This document shows positions 1 through 5,748 of a DNA stretch of 18,677 nt, piece by piece (positions within the stretch are counted from its first letter, which is position 1; each line of letters begins with the position of its first letter). The notes below the pieces were generated by a model. That model was not told where the DNA came from. It ran no database searches and saw only the letters and a list, made by a program, of their open reading frames with translations. This DNA comes from RGIG1828 sp045536915 (lineage in GTDB: Bacteria; Bacillota; Clostridia; UMGS1810). Location: positions 1 to 18,677 of the forward strand of contig JAZSOL010000314.1 of NCBI GenBank assembly GCA_045536915.1, in the 5' to 3' direction. The translations under genes were made by a program, and so were the position numbers.

Positions 1-11
1 TTCTATTAAAT

Positions 12-686
12 TTAGAAAGCGTTGCCGCAGCCGCAAGGCTGTGCGTACTGGTAGCAGCAGTTAGGGTTCGGAACAACGTATGCAGGAACCGGAATATCGC
101 GGCCAAGTCTGCGGATAAGCTCTGCGGTCTGTGCTTCCTGGTTTGCGGTAATAAAAGCATTCTGTGCGGTCTGGGAAGCCTGGAATTTAAGGCTCTGATT
201 TTCCGCAGTAAGAGTTGCGATTTTGTCACTGGTAAGGAAGTCGAGAATTGCTCTGCTGTTGGCGTTTTCGTTCTCGATAATATCCCTTGCAGTGCTGTGA
301 ATTGCGTTTGTGGTATCGCAGAAACCGCGTTCAATAAGACGCTGGGTTTCGCAGCAGCATTTTGCATTCGCCATTGCCGCGTTAGAAAAACCGGTGTTGA
401 TAGCATTGTTCAGTGCATAAGTTGCGTCGGTAATGCCTGCGGTAATGCCGTCAAGTTTTCCGATAAAAGTCTGGCGATCAACTGCGGTGGTAACATCTCC
501 GGGTGTTGCATATACTGCGTTTGCGCCACCTCCGCCGTTGCAGCCGCCATAGCCAAAGCCGCGTCCGCCGAAGATAAGGAAGAGAAGTATAAGCCACCAT
601 CCGCCGTTGTTGCCATCAAACATCCCGCCGTTGTTATTGCCGGTTGCTGCGGCGATATCGGAGAGAGAATAACCGTTTTCCATCAT
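12..686 (-). CDS. Gly/Cys-rich single-TM phage protein of unknown function
   Basis: 224 aa. The N terminus (about residues 1-28) is rich in Asn and Gly. A short hydrophobic segment beginning GGWWLILLFLIF (about 28-40) looks like a membrane anchor and is followed by a Gly-rich linker (RGFGYGGCNGGGG). The central and C-terminal part is helical: CCC at 110-112 and a likely coiled coil from about 135 to 195. It ends in a second Cys cluster (C210, C211, C218, C220). The upstream AAAGGGG lies about 11 bases before the first of two adjacent ATGs; either could be used. I recognise the general architecture from gut phage genomes but know no function. It is last of four genes in a minus-strand block left of the moron. 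A membrane or virion-associated role is inference. Confidence 0.8.
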   Translation of the reverse strand: MMENGYSLSDIAAATGNNNGGMFDGNNGGWWLILLFLIFGGRGFGYGGCNGGGGANAVYATPGDVTTAVDRQTFIGKLDGITAGITDATYALNNAINTGFSNAAMANAKCCCETQRLIERGFCDTTNAIHSTARDIIENENANSRAILDFLTSDKIATLTAENQSLKFQASQTAQNAFITANQEAQTAELIRRLGRDIPVPAYVVPNPNCCYQYAQPCGCGNAF

Positions 687-754
687 TTTAAAAAAGTCCC
701 CTTTCAGTAAATAAATTTTGTATATGCCAAATCACGCGCGCTGTGATAAAAGCC

Positions 755-958
755 TTATTTGAACATTCCGGCAATTTGATTTGCCATCTGTGCGTAACTG
801 TTGAATTCTTCCTGCGAAAGCTGACCGTTTTTCATCATCTTTTCAACTTCCGCCTTTGGGTCGCCTTTAAAACTGTTTTTAAACTGGTTAAATTCGTTCA
901 TAAACTCCGCCATAGGATTTTTCGGTGCTCCGAACATCTGGAACAAAGAATTATTCAT
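755..958 (-). CDS. Small conserved phage protein, helical
   Basis: 67 aa, predicted almost wholly helical and rich in Met, Phe, Gln and Asn. A motif like GQLSQEEFNSYAQMANQI sits near the C terminus. An upstream GGAGG is six bases from the ATG, and the start overlaps the end of the 160-aa gene by 8 bases, so the two are probably translationally coupled. Small proteins of this type (NPM...F..F...F.GDP followed by GQ.SQEEF) occur near the ends of late regions in Firmicutes phages, but I know no assigned role. A 68-base gap without a gene separates it from the Gly/Cys-rich gene. Confidence 0.75.
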   Translation of the reverse strand: MNNSLFQMFGAPKNPMAEFMNEFNQFKNSFKGDPKAEVEKMMKNGQLSQEEFNSYAQMANQIAGMFK

Positions 959-1433
959 CGTCTTCCTCCTCCACTCGTTTCATTATTCTTGATTTTGGTT
1001 TTGAAAGTGCTTCAATTCTTTTCGTTAAACGCTCGACTTCGCCCTGCAAGGCAGTAAAATCCTCTTTTGAAACAAACTTGTCGCCGCAGGAACAAACGTG
1101 TTCTGTGGGCTTTGTGGGCGCTTCTGTCTGGTCTTTGTATTCAATAATTCGGATATTCGGCATACCCGAAGCGTCTGCGGATTTTACATAAATAATCGGC
1201 TTTTCGCTGTCCCAAAGAATAACCGTGTTTCCCGGTGCGACAAGATAAGCCTTTGCCGCTTCTTCGCCCTGCACCCAAATAAACGGGTTTTGCTGTGTCT
1301 GCTGAACCGGAGGAACTTGCGGGGTCTGATACGGTGCTTTATAGCTGTTGAGCATATCCGGAACCGCGTTGTTTGCCGGTGCGTAATAATTCTGTGTCGG
1401 ATAATATCCGCCCATATAATTTCCAAATGCCAT
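951..1433 (-). CDS. Conserved phage protein with VQGEEAAKAY motif, unknown function
   Basis: 160 aa. Residues 1-50 are low-complexity, rich in Tyr, Asn, Pro and Gln. Residues 51-100 form a compact domain containing FIWVQGEEAAKAYLVAPGNT and YVKSADASGMP. A CSCG pair (C114, C116) follows, then a coiled coil (about 121-145) and an acidic tail. The start is ATG with AAGG about six bases upstream. It begins just after the stop of the papain-like ORF. The central domain is one I associate with Firmicutes gut phages, always without a function. The Pro/Gln/Tyr-rich start and coiled coil would fit a virion-surface or scaffold-like role, which is inference only. Confidence 0.8.
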   Translation of the reverse strand: MAFGNYMGGYYPTQNYYAPANNAVPDMLNSYKAPYQTPQVPPVQQTQQNPFIWVQGEEAAKAYLVAPGNTVILWDSEKPIIYVKSADASGMPNIRIIEYKDQTEAPTKPTEHVCSCGDKFVSKEDFTALQGEVERLTKRIEALSKPKSRIMKRVEEEDDE

Positions 1434-1435
1434 TT

Positions 1436-1813
1436 TTAACCTTCTTCCTTAAACCAGTAATAAATGGGAACTTCGTCCCCCGAATCCCATGTGTCGTAAA
1501 AATCTCCGTCAACGATCGCAACAACGTGACCGGAAAGAGCAAGAATAAAAATTCCTCTTGGATGCTCGGCGCAAAAATCCCGAACCGTATAACATTCCGG
1601 GCAGTCATTTGAAATGATGTTCCTGCGGAAACCTTTGCTTTTGAGGTATGCTCCCCAAACGTGATTTGCGGAAGGGATATCGCAACGGATAAATCCTTCA
1701 ATGCAAAGTCCGATATATGTTTTTTCCCAAGATTGATTTAATGCTTTTGAAATAGCTCTGACCGTGCAATCGCCAACCCTTTTGTTAAGCGGATTTGCGT
1801 TGTATTCAACCGT
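1436..1813 (-). CDS. Putative papain-like cysteine peptidase-type protein (non-canonical ACG start)
   Basis: A 125-codon frame with strong protein-like content but no ATG, GTG or TTG anywhere in it. It begins near NPLNKRVGDCTVRAISKAL and ends with GHVVAIVDGDFYDTWDSGDE and IYYWFKEEG. Counting the start as residue 1, Cys16 (GDC) and His96 (GH) fit a Cys-His catalytic pair of papain/C39-like folds, and the YDTWDSGD tail is typical of the His side of this phage family. Extra Cys at 71, 74 and 81 (DCPECYTVRDFC) may bind metal. An AGGGGGTG site lies five bases before the codon ACG (1813..1811), exactly where an ATG would be expected, so ACG is the likely start or a mutated ATG. Real coding is likely; activity is unproven. 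Confidence 0.72.
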   Translation of the reverse strand, partial: TVEYNANPLNKRVGDCTVRAISKALNQSWEKTYIGLCIEGFIRCDIPSANHVWGAYLKSKGFRRNIISNDCPECYTVRDFCAEHPRGIFILALSGHVVAIVDGDFYDTWDSGDEVPIYYWFKEEG

Positions 1814-1844
1814 TTTATCACCCCCTTGTTTACAAGAAAATTGT

Positions 1845-1882
1845 ATAAAAAAATAGAGCCGCTCACGAGCAAGTGAACGGCT
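1845..1882 (-). terminator. Rho-independent terminator (leftward)
   Basis: On the minus strand a 10-bp stem (one U-G pair) formed by 1882..1873 and 1866..1857 with a 6-base loop is followed by CTA and seven Ts. It stops leftward transcription just upstream of the papain-like ORF. Its tail sequence resembles that of the other terminator at 2241..2279. It could also act as a leader attenuator for the left block. Confidence 0.72.
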
Positions 1883-1913
1883 GTCTTTGGGCTGTATTAC
1901 GGCTGATTTTTGG

Positions 1914-1941
1914 TTGACTTTGCCAAAATACGCTATATAAT
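1914..1941 (+). promoter_or_regulatory. Sigma-70-type promoter for the moron gene
   Basis: TTGACT at 1914..1919 and TATAAT at 1936..1941, spacer 16 bp: one base and one spacing step from consensus. It faces the only plus-strand gene, whose ATG lies 19 bases after the -10 box, so the leader is very short. Confidence 0.85.
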
Positions 1942-1959
1942 AATTTGGGAGATGATATT

Positions 1960-2235
1960 ATGTTCAAAGTAACTTTGGAAAGATTTGAAACAAAAGAGGA
2001 TTTACAGATTTTGTGGGATACGGAAGATATCACCGAACAATATTTTTCCGAAAACCCCTGTTGCGAAGAATTTATTTTTGATTCTGATTCATATAAAGAA
2101 GCAAAGAACTTTTTTGAATGTGAAAAAACCGATTGCAAAACTTTTTCCGACGGAATTTATATAAAGGCAGACGTAATCTGTTTATACCAAAATGAGGAGC
2201 TTATAGAAATTTTTGCCGCTCCTCTTGAAAAATAA
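1960..2235 (+). CDS. Acidic 91-aa moron-like protein, unknown function
   Basis: The only plus-strand gene in the window. The start is the ATG at 1960, with GGGAG about eight bases upstream; an in-frame TTG at 1945 is less likely because it precedes that ribosome site. The product begins MFKVTLERFETKEDL. By my count it has 23 Asp/Glu against 9 Lys/Arg and five Cys, including a CC pair. There is no signal peptide or membrane segment. It has its own near-consensus promoter and a terminator directly after the stop. Autonomous gene units of this type inside phage late regions are called morons and often act in the lysogen (host change, exclusion of other phages, anti-defence). I do not recognise the family, so the function is open. 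Confidence 0.8.
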   Translation: MFKVTLERFETKEDLQILWDTEDITEQYFSENPCCEEFIFDSDSYKEAKNFFECEKTDCKTFSDGIYIKADVICLYQNEELIEIFAAPLEK

Positions 2236-2240
2236 GTATA

Positions 2241-2279
2241 AAAAAAGAGCCGAGAGCAAAACTGCCCTCGGCTTTCTTT
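2241..2279. terminator. Bidirectional terminator between convergent genes
   Basis: Stem AGCCGAG (2248..2254) pairs with CTCGGCT (2267..2273), extended inside by GC/GC after one mismatch and outside by A/T pairs. Leftward transcripts meet TCTTTTTT after the hairpin; rightward transcripts meet TTTCTTT. It sits between the stop of the plus moron (2235) and the stop of the minus sigma-like gene (2278) and serves both. Confidence 0.88.
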
Positions 2280-2493
2280 ATATGTGTTTTATTAAAATTT
2301 TAATAGAACGCTGAAGAACTGTTTTTGTCTGCTGAACAGAAAGGCAAAATTCTTCTGCAAGAGGTTCGATTTTTATTCCGTCAAGAAACCGTCTTTTTGT
2401 AATGGCTCTGTTTCTTTCATCAAAAATCCATTCGTCAATAATGTGTTCCCATTCTGAATAAGAATAATTATATTCGTAAGGGTCAAATTTCAA
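2278..2493 (-). CDS. Small sigma-70 region 4-like (helix-turn-helix) phage protein
   Basis: 71 aa. After an aromatic acidic N terminus (DPYEYNYSYSEWEHIIDEW) comes a region 4-like pattern: DERNRAITKRRFLDGIKIEP, then LAEEFCLSVQQTKTVLQRSI, which reads as a helix-turn-helix at about residues 43-66. It resembles the C-terminal DNA-binding part of sigma factors without region 2. The start is probably TTG at 2493, one base past the stop of the previous gene, with a GGGTGA site upstream. Last gene of the lysis block, directly before the terminator. It may regulate late transcription (inference); such genes are frequent in Firmicutes prophages at this position. Confidence 0.72.
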   Translation of the reverse strand: MKFDPYEYNYSYSEWEHIIDEWIFDERNRAITKRRFLDGIKIEPLAEEFCLSVQQTKTVLQRSIKILIKHI

Positions 2494-2494
2494 T

Positions 2495-2641
2495 TCAGAT
2501 CACCCGAAGTAAAAGAATAAGATAAAAAATATTCGTTCCGACGAGTGCCCAAAGAAGCCATTTCATAGCTTTTTTATATTTTGCTTCAAGCACCGAATAC
2601 ACGATATAAGGAACTGTTGCCAGTTCTTTTTCATCATTCAT
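2495..2641 (-). CDS. Small single-TM protein of the lysis cassette
   Basis: 48 aa with the ATG at 2641, chosen because AGGAG lies seven bases upstream and because the start overlaps the holin stop by 8 bases. A longer reading from 2707 has no ribosome site. A conserved-looking start MNDEKELATVPYIVYSVLEA is followed by a Lys patch and one membrane helix at about residues 27-46 (WLLWALVGTNIFYLILLL). The ELATVPY...EA...TM form is one I know from many Firmicutes phage lysis regions. It may be a holin partner or antiholin (inference). Confidence 0.75.
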   Translation of the reverse strand: MNDEKELATVPYIVYSVLEAKYKKAMKWLLWALVGTNIFYLILLLRVI

Positions 2642-2945
2642 TCTTTTTCTCCTTGTTAAGTTCAAGAACGGCGGCTTCGATAAGGTTGTCGATCGTATCG
2701 TAATCAACGGTAAAACCTTTTTTGTTCAAAAACTGAAGAACATAGGCTTTCTTTTCTTTGCCCATTCCGCTTTCGGTGTAAATCATTTCTGCCGCGCCGA
2801 CCGCAACTTTAACCCATTTTTCAATGTTGTCAAATTTTTCGTTGCCCCATTTTTCTTTAAGATAAGGAATGGCATATTTCGCCGCAATTCCGATAATAAC
2901 TGTGATAACCGCAACCAAAAGTTCGGTAAGGTCAATATATTCCAT
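2634..2945 (-). CDS. Phage holin, LLH family
   Basis: 103 aa. One strong membrane helix near the N terminus (about residues 7-28, LLVAVITVIIGIAAKYAIPY) is followed by a charged helical domain with WVKVAVGAAEMIY and a C-terminal EAAVLELNKEKKN. This matches the LLH (phage holin superfamily 6) pattern: a single TM, then a soluble helical tail of about 70 residues. It would form the membrane lesion that releases or triggers the amidase. ATG overlaps the previous stop by one base (TAATG). It is flanked on both sides by other small membrane proteins. Confidence 0.85.
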   Translation of the reverse strand: MEYIDLTELLVAVITVIIGIAAKYAIPYLKEKWGNEKFDNIEKWVKVAVGAAEMIYTESGMGKEKKAYVLQFLNKKGFTVDYDTIDNLIEAAVLELNKEKKNE

Positions 2946-3220
2946 TATTCGTCCCCCTTAAAATGTTCTCCGGTAATTTCAACTTTGTTTTCTTTCATAA
3001 GTTTGATTTTGTTTTCCGCTTTTGCCTTGTTGTAATAAAACCCTTCTCCAACGGCAACAGCACCGCCGAGAATGGTAATAAGTGTGATAAGCGGCTCAAC
3101 GTTTTCTGTTCGCCAAACCATAATCAAAGTAAAAACAATAACTCCGATAAAAACCCACCAACCAAAAGTCAGTATCTTTTTGGAGTATTCCTTTTTGCTT
3201 TCCTCAAAAATAATCTTCAT
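2945..3220 (-). CDS. Two-TM membrane protein of the lysis cassette (holin-like)
   Basis: 91 aa. A basic N terminus is followed by TM1 (about 16-37, ILTFGWWVFIGVIVFTLIMV), a short acidic loop, TM2 (about 43-62, PLITLITILGGAVAVGEGF) and a charged tail of about 30 residues. Two close TM segments and a charged C terminus are the layout of class II holins. Its start overlaps the amidase stop by four bases (ATGA), and its stop overlaps the LLH holin start, so the three are coupled. It could be the second holin, an antiholin or an accessory membrane protein; the family name is not certain. Confidence 0.75.
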   Translation of the reverse strand: MKIIFEESKKEYSKKILTFGWWVFIGVIVFTLIMVWRTENVEPLITLITILGGAVAVGEGFYYNKAKAENKIKLMKENKVEITGEHFKGDE

Positions 3221-3924
3221 AGCTTGACATCAACCTTGTTGCCGCCGACCGGTTTAACTTTCGGATAATTTCTCTTTTTGTTAAAAGTCTTTCCGAACCC
3301 CTCAACAATGGCTTTTGCGATTCCTTCCGCAATTTCTTCTTTGTGATTGATGTAAGTGTCAAAGTCCTTGCGGTTCGTTAAGAAACAAATCTCAATAAGG
3401 TCTGCCGAAAGTCCGTTTTCCCAGGCTGTGCGGATAAACCCGAAGTATTCCTTCTGCGAAGAAACAGCGTCAAACTTTTTTGTAGAAACATTCATTTTTT
3501 TATCAAAAATATCGTTTCTGTCGTAATAGCTGTTGCTTCTCGCATAAGGCTTTCTTTCCTTAAAAAACTTTGTAAGAACTTCTCTGAAACCAACTTCGAT
3601 GTTTGCGGCCTTTTCGCCGTAAGGAACAAAAACTTCCGTTCCGTTTGCGCTTTCGCTTCCAAAGCCGTTAAAATGCACCGAAAGAGCAAAATCACATCCT
3701 GCTTTTGCGCAAGCCTCTGCCCTTTTTGAAACATTTCCGGGGTCAGCGTCCGTGTCCCTTGTAAGAAAAGTTTCAAAACCGTTTTCCCGAAGATGCCCGT
3801 CTATCATTCTGCAAAGTTCCAAAGTGTAATCGCTTTCATAAAGTCCGTCGATTTCTGTGTCGATGGAATAGGTTCCCTTTGATTTTTTGCTGTGTCCGGG
3901 GTCAAGTCCGATTTTAATTGCCAT
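3217..3924 (-). CDS. Endolysin: N-acetylmuramoyl-L-alanine amidase (Amidase_3)
   Basis: 235 aa from the ATG at 3924, chosen for GAGGTG six bases upstream; a reading from 3933 adds three residues and lacks that spacing. Motifs in order: GLDPGH (His11), Glu30 in GLYESDYTLEL, SVHFNG (His84) and LIEICFLTN (Glu178). These are the three zinc ligands and catalytic Glu of the Amidase_3 family, which cuts the bond between muramic acid and L-Ala in peptidoglycan. The catalytic domain fills about residues 1-210. The last 30 residues are basic (KKRNYPKVKPVGGNKVDVKL) and might aid wall binding, but no recognised wall-binding repeat or signal peptide is present, so export should need a holin. It lies between membrane proteins in the lysis block. 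Confidence 0.95.
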   Translation of the reverse strand: MAIKIGLDPGHSKKSKGTYSIDTEIDGLYESDYTLELCRMIDGHLRENGFETFLTRDTDADPGNVSKRAEACAKAGCDFALSVHFNGFGSESANGTEVFVPYGEKAANIEVGFREVLTKFFKERKPYARSNSYYDRNDIFDKKMNVSTKKFDAVSSQKEYFGFIRTAWENGLSADLIEICFLTNRKDFDTYINHKEEIAEGIAKAIVEGFGKTFNKKRNYPKVKPVGGNKVDVKL

Positions 3925-3934
3925 AAAAAACACC

Positions 3935-4276
3935 TCATTCGTGTGCCTGTTCGTTTAAGTATTTATCAAGCTCGTTTTTGGCTTCGGGGACTGTGTGATT
4001 ACAGCCGAGCTGAACAAGTCCGTCAAGACAAGCCGAAAGACCGAAGCAAACAACCCGTCTTTCGCTTTTGGATTTTTTCATATCCGCTTCGTGCTTTTCC
4101 CGAAGTTCCTGGATTTCTTTTTTTAATTCTTTTTCAATATTGTTAAGTTTTTCGTCCTGCGCTTCTTGGTTAAGAAACCATTTGTGCGCTTTTAAAATCC
4201 AAAAAAGCACCGTTCCCAATGCCGAAAAAACACCAACGGCAGTGATAATGGTGCTTGATGTAATATGAATATCCAA
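3935..4276 (-). CDS. Holin-like membrane/coiled-coil phage protein
   Basis: 113 aa. Starts MDIHITSSTIITAVGVFSAL, giving one membrane helix at about 6-28, then a Lys/Glu-rich coiled coil (about 36-72, ending near KKSKSERRVV), then a C-terminal motif CFGLSACLDGLVQLGC with a final EAHE-like tail. Homologues in Firmicutes phages are often mislabelled as amino-acid transporter permeases, but the size and position before the endolysin fit a lysis membrane protein. There is no separate strong ribosome site beyond the AGGAGG-like stretch at the end of the previous gene (4277), so it is probably coupled. Role as holin or holin partner is inference. Confidence 0.75.
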   Translation of the reverse strand: MDIHITSSTIITAVGVFSALGTVLFWILKAHKWFLNQEAQDEKLNNIEKELKKEIQELREKHEADMKKSKSERRVVCFGLSACLDGLVQLGCNHTVPEAKNELDKYLNEQAHE

Positions 4277-4681
4277 TTAAGCCTCCTCCCAACCCTGCGG
4301 ATAAGTCGCAGGAGTGTAAACGTTCGCTTCAATAAGGCTCTTATAGGTCTTTCCGTCTGCTTTGAAATAACCGAGTTCTCCGAGAGCAAAAGCCGCCGCC
4401 GCCGTGATAACTTCGGGAATAATTCTGATTCCGTTGTGATATGCGATTTCTTCCCAAAGTGTCGGTGCGTTTTCGGGAGTGTTTGCTTCGGTGTCCCAAA
4501 TGTCGACCGCCGCTTTAAAAAGTTCTCCACCGTGGTTTATTCTTGTTCCTGCTTTGATAAGAGAATTGTCCGCTTTAAGTGTGGGATAAAGAGCAACTCC
4601 CCTCGAAGCGTTTTTATCGTCTGTGTTTTCACGAACAGCCTTGACCGCTTCAATAAATTTCTCCGCTTCTTCTCTTGTCAT
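4277..4681 (-). CDS. Tail accessory protein with carbohydrate-binding (CBM5/12-like) repeats
   Basis: 134 aa. After a helical N terminus (MTREEAEKFIEAVKAVREN) there are two halves with the pattern of chitin-binding/CBM5/12-like modules in phage tails: first LYPTLKADNSLIKAGTRI, GGELFKAAV and TLWEEI (about 31-83), then ALGELGYFKADGKTYKSLIE through PQGWEE (about 98-133). The family binds glycans through exposed aromatics. ATG follows the previous stop directly (TAAATG). Placed after the fibres and before lysis genes, it probably assists in adsorption to cell wall sugars. Which glycan cannot be said. Confidence 0.72.
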   Translation of the reverse strand: MTREEAEKFIEAVKAVRENTDDKNASRGVALYPTLKADNSLIKAGTRINHGGELFKAAVDIWDTEANTPENAPTLWEEIAYHNGIRIIPEVITAAAAFALGELGYFKADGKTYKSLIEANVYTPATYPQGWEEA

Positions 4682-4954
4682 TTAAAGCACCCCCTCAACC
4701 ATTTCGGTAAATTCGCTGTCGGAAATTTTGGTGTCTTTCCAAAGTCCCCATTTTGCGATTTTTGCTTCAACAACGCTCTGTGTTTCCGCTCTGTATTCTT
4801 CGGGGATTTCATCAATGGTTTTCCTGCCCTTATAAACATCGGTTGCATATCCGCTCACGGGAGGTTCATTGATAATAGCGTCCCATTCTTCTTTTGTAAT
4901 TTCTTCAAAGCCTTTTTCGTTATCGGCCATAATATAATAGCGTGTAATGTCCAT
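4682..4954 (-). CDS. Small tail-region protein, unknown function
   Basis: 90 aa, acidic. Begins MDITRYYIMADNEKGFEEIT and ends with KWGLWKDTKISDSEFTEMVE. AGGAGG lies four bases upstream of the ATG. No TM, signal or catalytic motif. Between the last fibre and the CBM-like protein, as expected for a fibre or baseplate accessory protein of the XkdW/XkdX neighbourhood, but I cannot place it in a family. Confidence 0.7.
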   Translation of the reverse strand: MDITRYYIMADNEKGFEEITKEEWDAIINEPPVSGYATDVYKGRKTIDEIPEEYRAETQSVVEAKIAKWGLWKDTKISDSEFTEMVEGVL

Positions 4955-4966
4955 AGTTCCTCCTGT

Positions 4967-5734
4967 TTATGCCGTAATAGTTATTGTTCCGTTACCGTTA
5001 ATTACAAAGATTGAATTAGCTCCCATACTACGCTTTAATTGAACATCTCCACTTGTTTTAAACGATGTACCATACGCACCTATAATAAGAATAGTGCCTT
5101 TGGCTATTGTTAAAGTAAAACCATTCATAAAGTTCATTCCTGTTGCAGAATAATCTGTAACAGTCATATTTTCATTGGTATAAGTTACAGGATATTCAGG
5201 CATTACAGGCCCACCAGACGAAATTTCCACCATGCAAGTTTCAACACTTCCACCACCGCCGCTTCCTTCATAGTTTCCTGCAACGCCGAAAATGGAAACC
5301 CCGCTTTTGATGTTTCCCGCAACAAGGTTTGCGTCGCCTGCAACTGTAACCGCTCCTGTGGTATATCTGCCGCTTGCAACGGCTGTTTGCGAAGATGTTG
5401 TCGGAGTAATTGTTTTCGCCGCCTGTGTAGTAAGCTGTTTTGTTGCTGATTTTGTTCCCGCAGAAACATAGCCTGCGCTTTGTGTTGCCGAAGCGGTTAT
5501 TTTACCATTGGTATCAACAACAATACTTGGAGTTGCCTGCGTTGCTGTCGGCATTGCATTAACAGTAACTTTTGAAAGACCGTCATATCCCGTGTCGGGA
5601 GTTACGCTCTGCGCCAAAGTGCTCGGAGTAACCGTCTTTTCCTGCAAGGTCGGTTCTCCTGCTCCTGCTTCGGGCAAAGCATTAACGGAAGCGAGTATCT
5701 CTTCAAGCCCTGTTGTATTTGAATTTAAAGACAT
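4967..5734 (-). CDS. Tail fibre protein, short docking end plus beta module and variable tip
   Basis: 255 aa. The N terminus MSLNSNTTGLEEILASVNAL looks like a docking segment. Residues 30-132 are a Thr/Ser/Val-rich beta module (VTPDTGYDGLSKVTVNAM, GYVSAGTKSATKQL, YTTGAVTVA) that also occurs in the fibre at 9757..10233. Residues 133-163 end in a GSGGGGS hinge. The last 92 residues are a different domain, coded by visibly AT-richer DNA (4967..about 5245), probably the receptor-binding tip. The ribosome site GGAGGTGA is ideal. The product would sit at the tail tip and bind the host surface. Tip specificity is unknown. Confidence 0.82.
   Translation of the reverse strand: MSLNSNTTGLEEILASVNALPEAGAGEPTLQEKTVTPSTLAQSVTPDTGYDGLSKVTVNAMPTATQATPSIVVDTNGKITASATQSAGYVSAGTKSATKQLTTQAAKTITPTTSSQTAVASGRYTTGAVTVAGDANLVAGNIKSGVSIFGVAGNYEGSGGGGSVETCMVEISSGGPVMPEYPVTYTNENMTVTDYSATGMNFMNGFTLTIAKGTILIIGAYGTSFKTSGDVQLKRSMGANSIFVINGNGTITITA
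5339..5647 (-). repeat. 103-codon fibre stem module, copy 2
   Basis: Codes residues 30-132 of the 255-aa fibre. Aligns without gaps to residues 46-148 of the fibre at 9757..10233; I count 80 of 103 identical residues. Dispersed coding repeat, about 4.1 kb from copy 1. Confidence 0.85.
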
Positions 5735-5748
5735 TTAATCACCTCCGT

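Noticed and set aside
730..755. Possible hairpin ATCAC...GTGAT in the gap between the 67-aa and 224-aa genes
   Set aside because: Only a 5-bp stem with no T-run; not supported as terminator or regulatory site.
1339..1701. A 120-codon minus frame over the papain-like gene
   Set aside because: The other frame (1436..1813) carries the conserved Cys-His motifs and fits between its neighbours, whereas this frame runs deep into the next gene and has no recognisable features.
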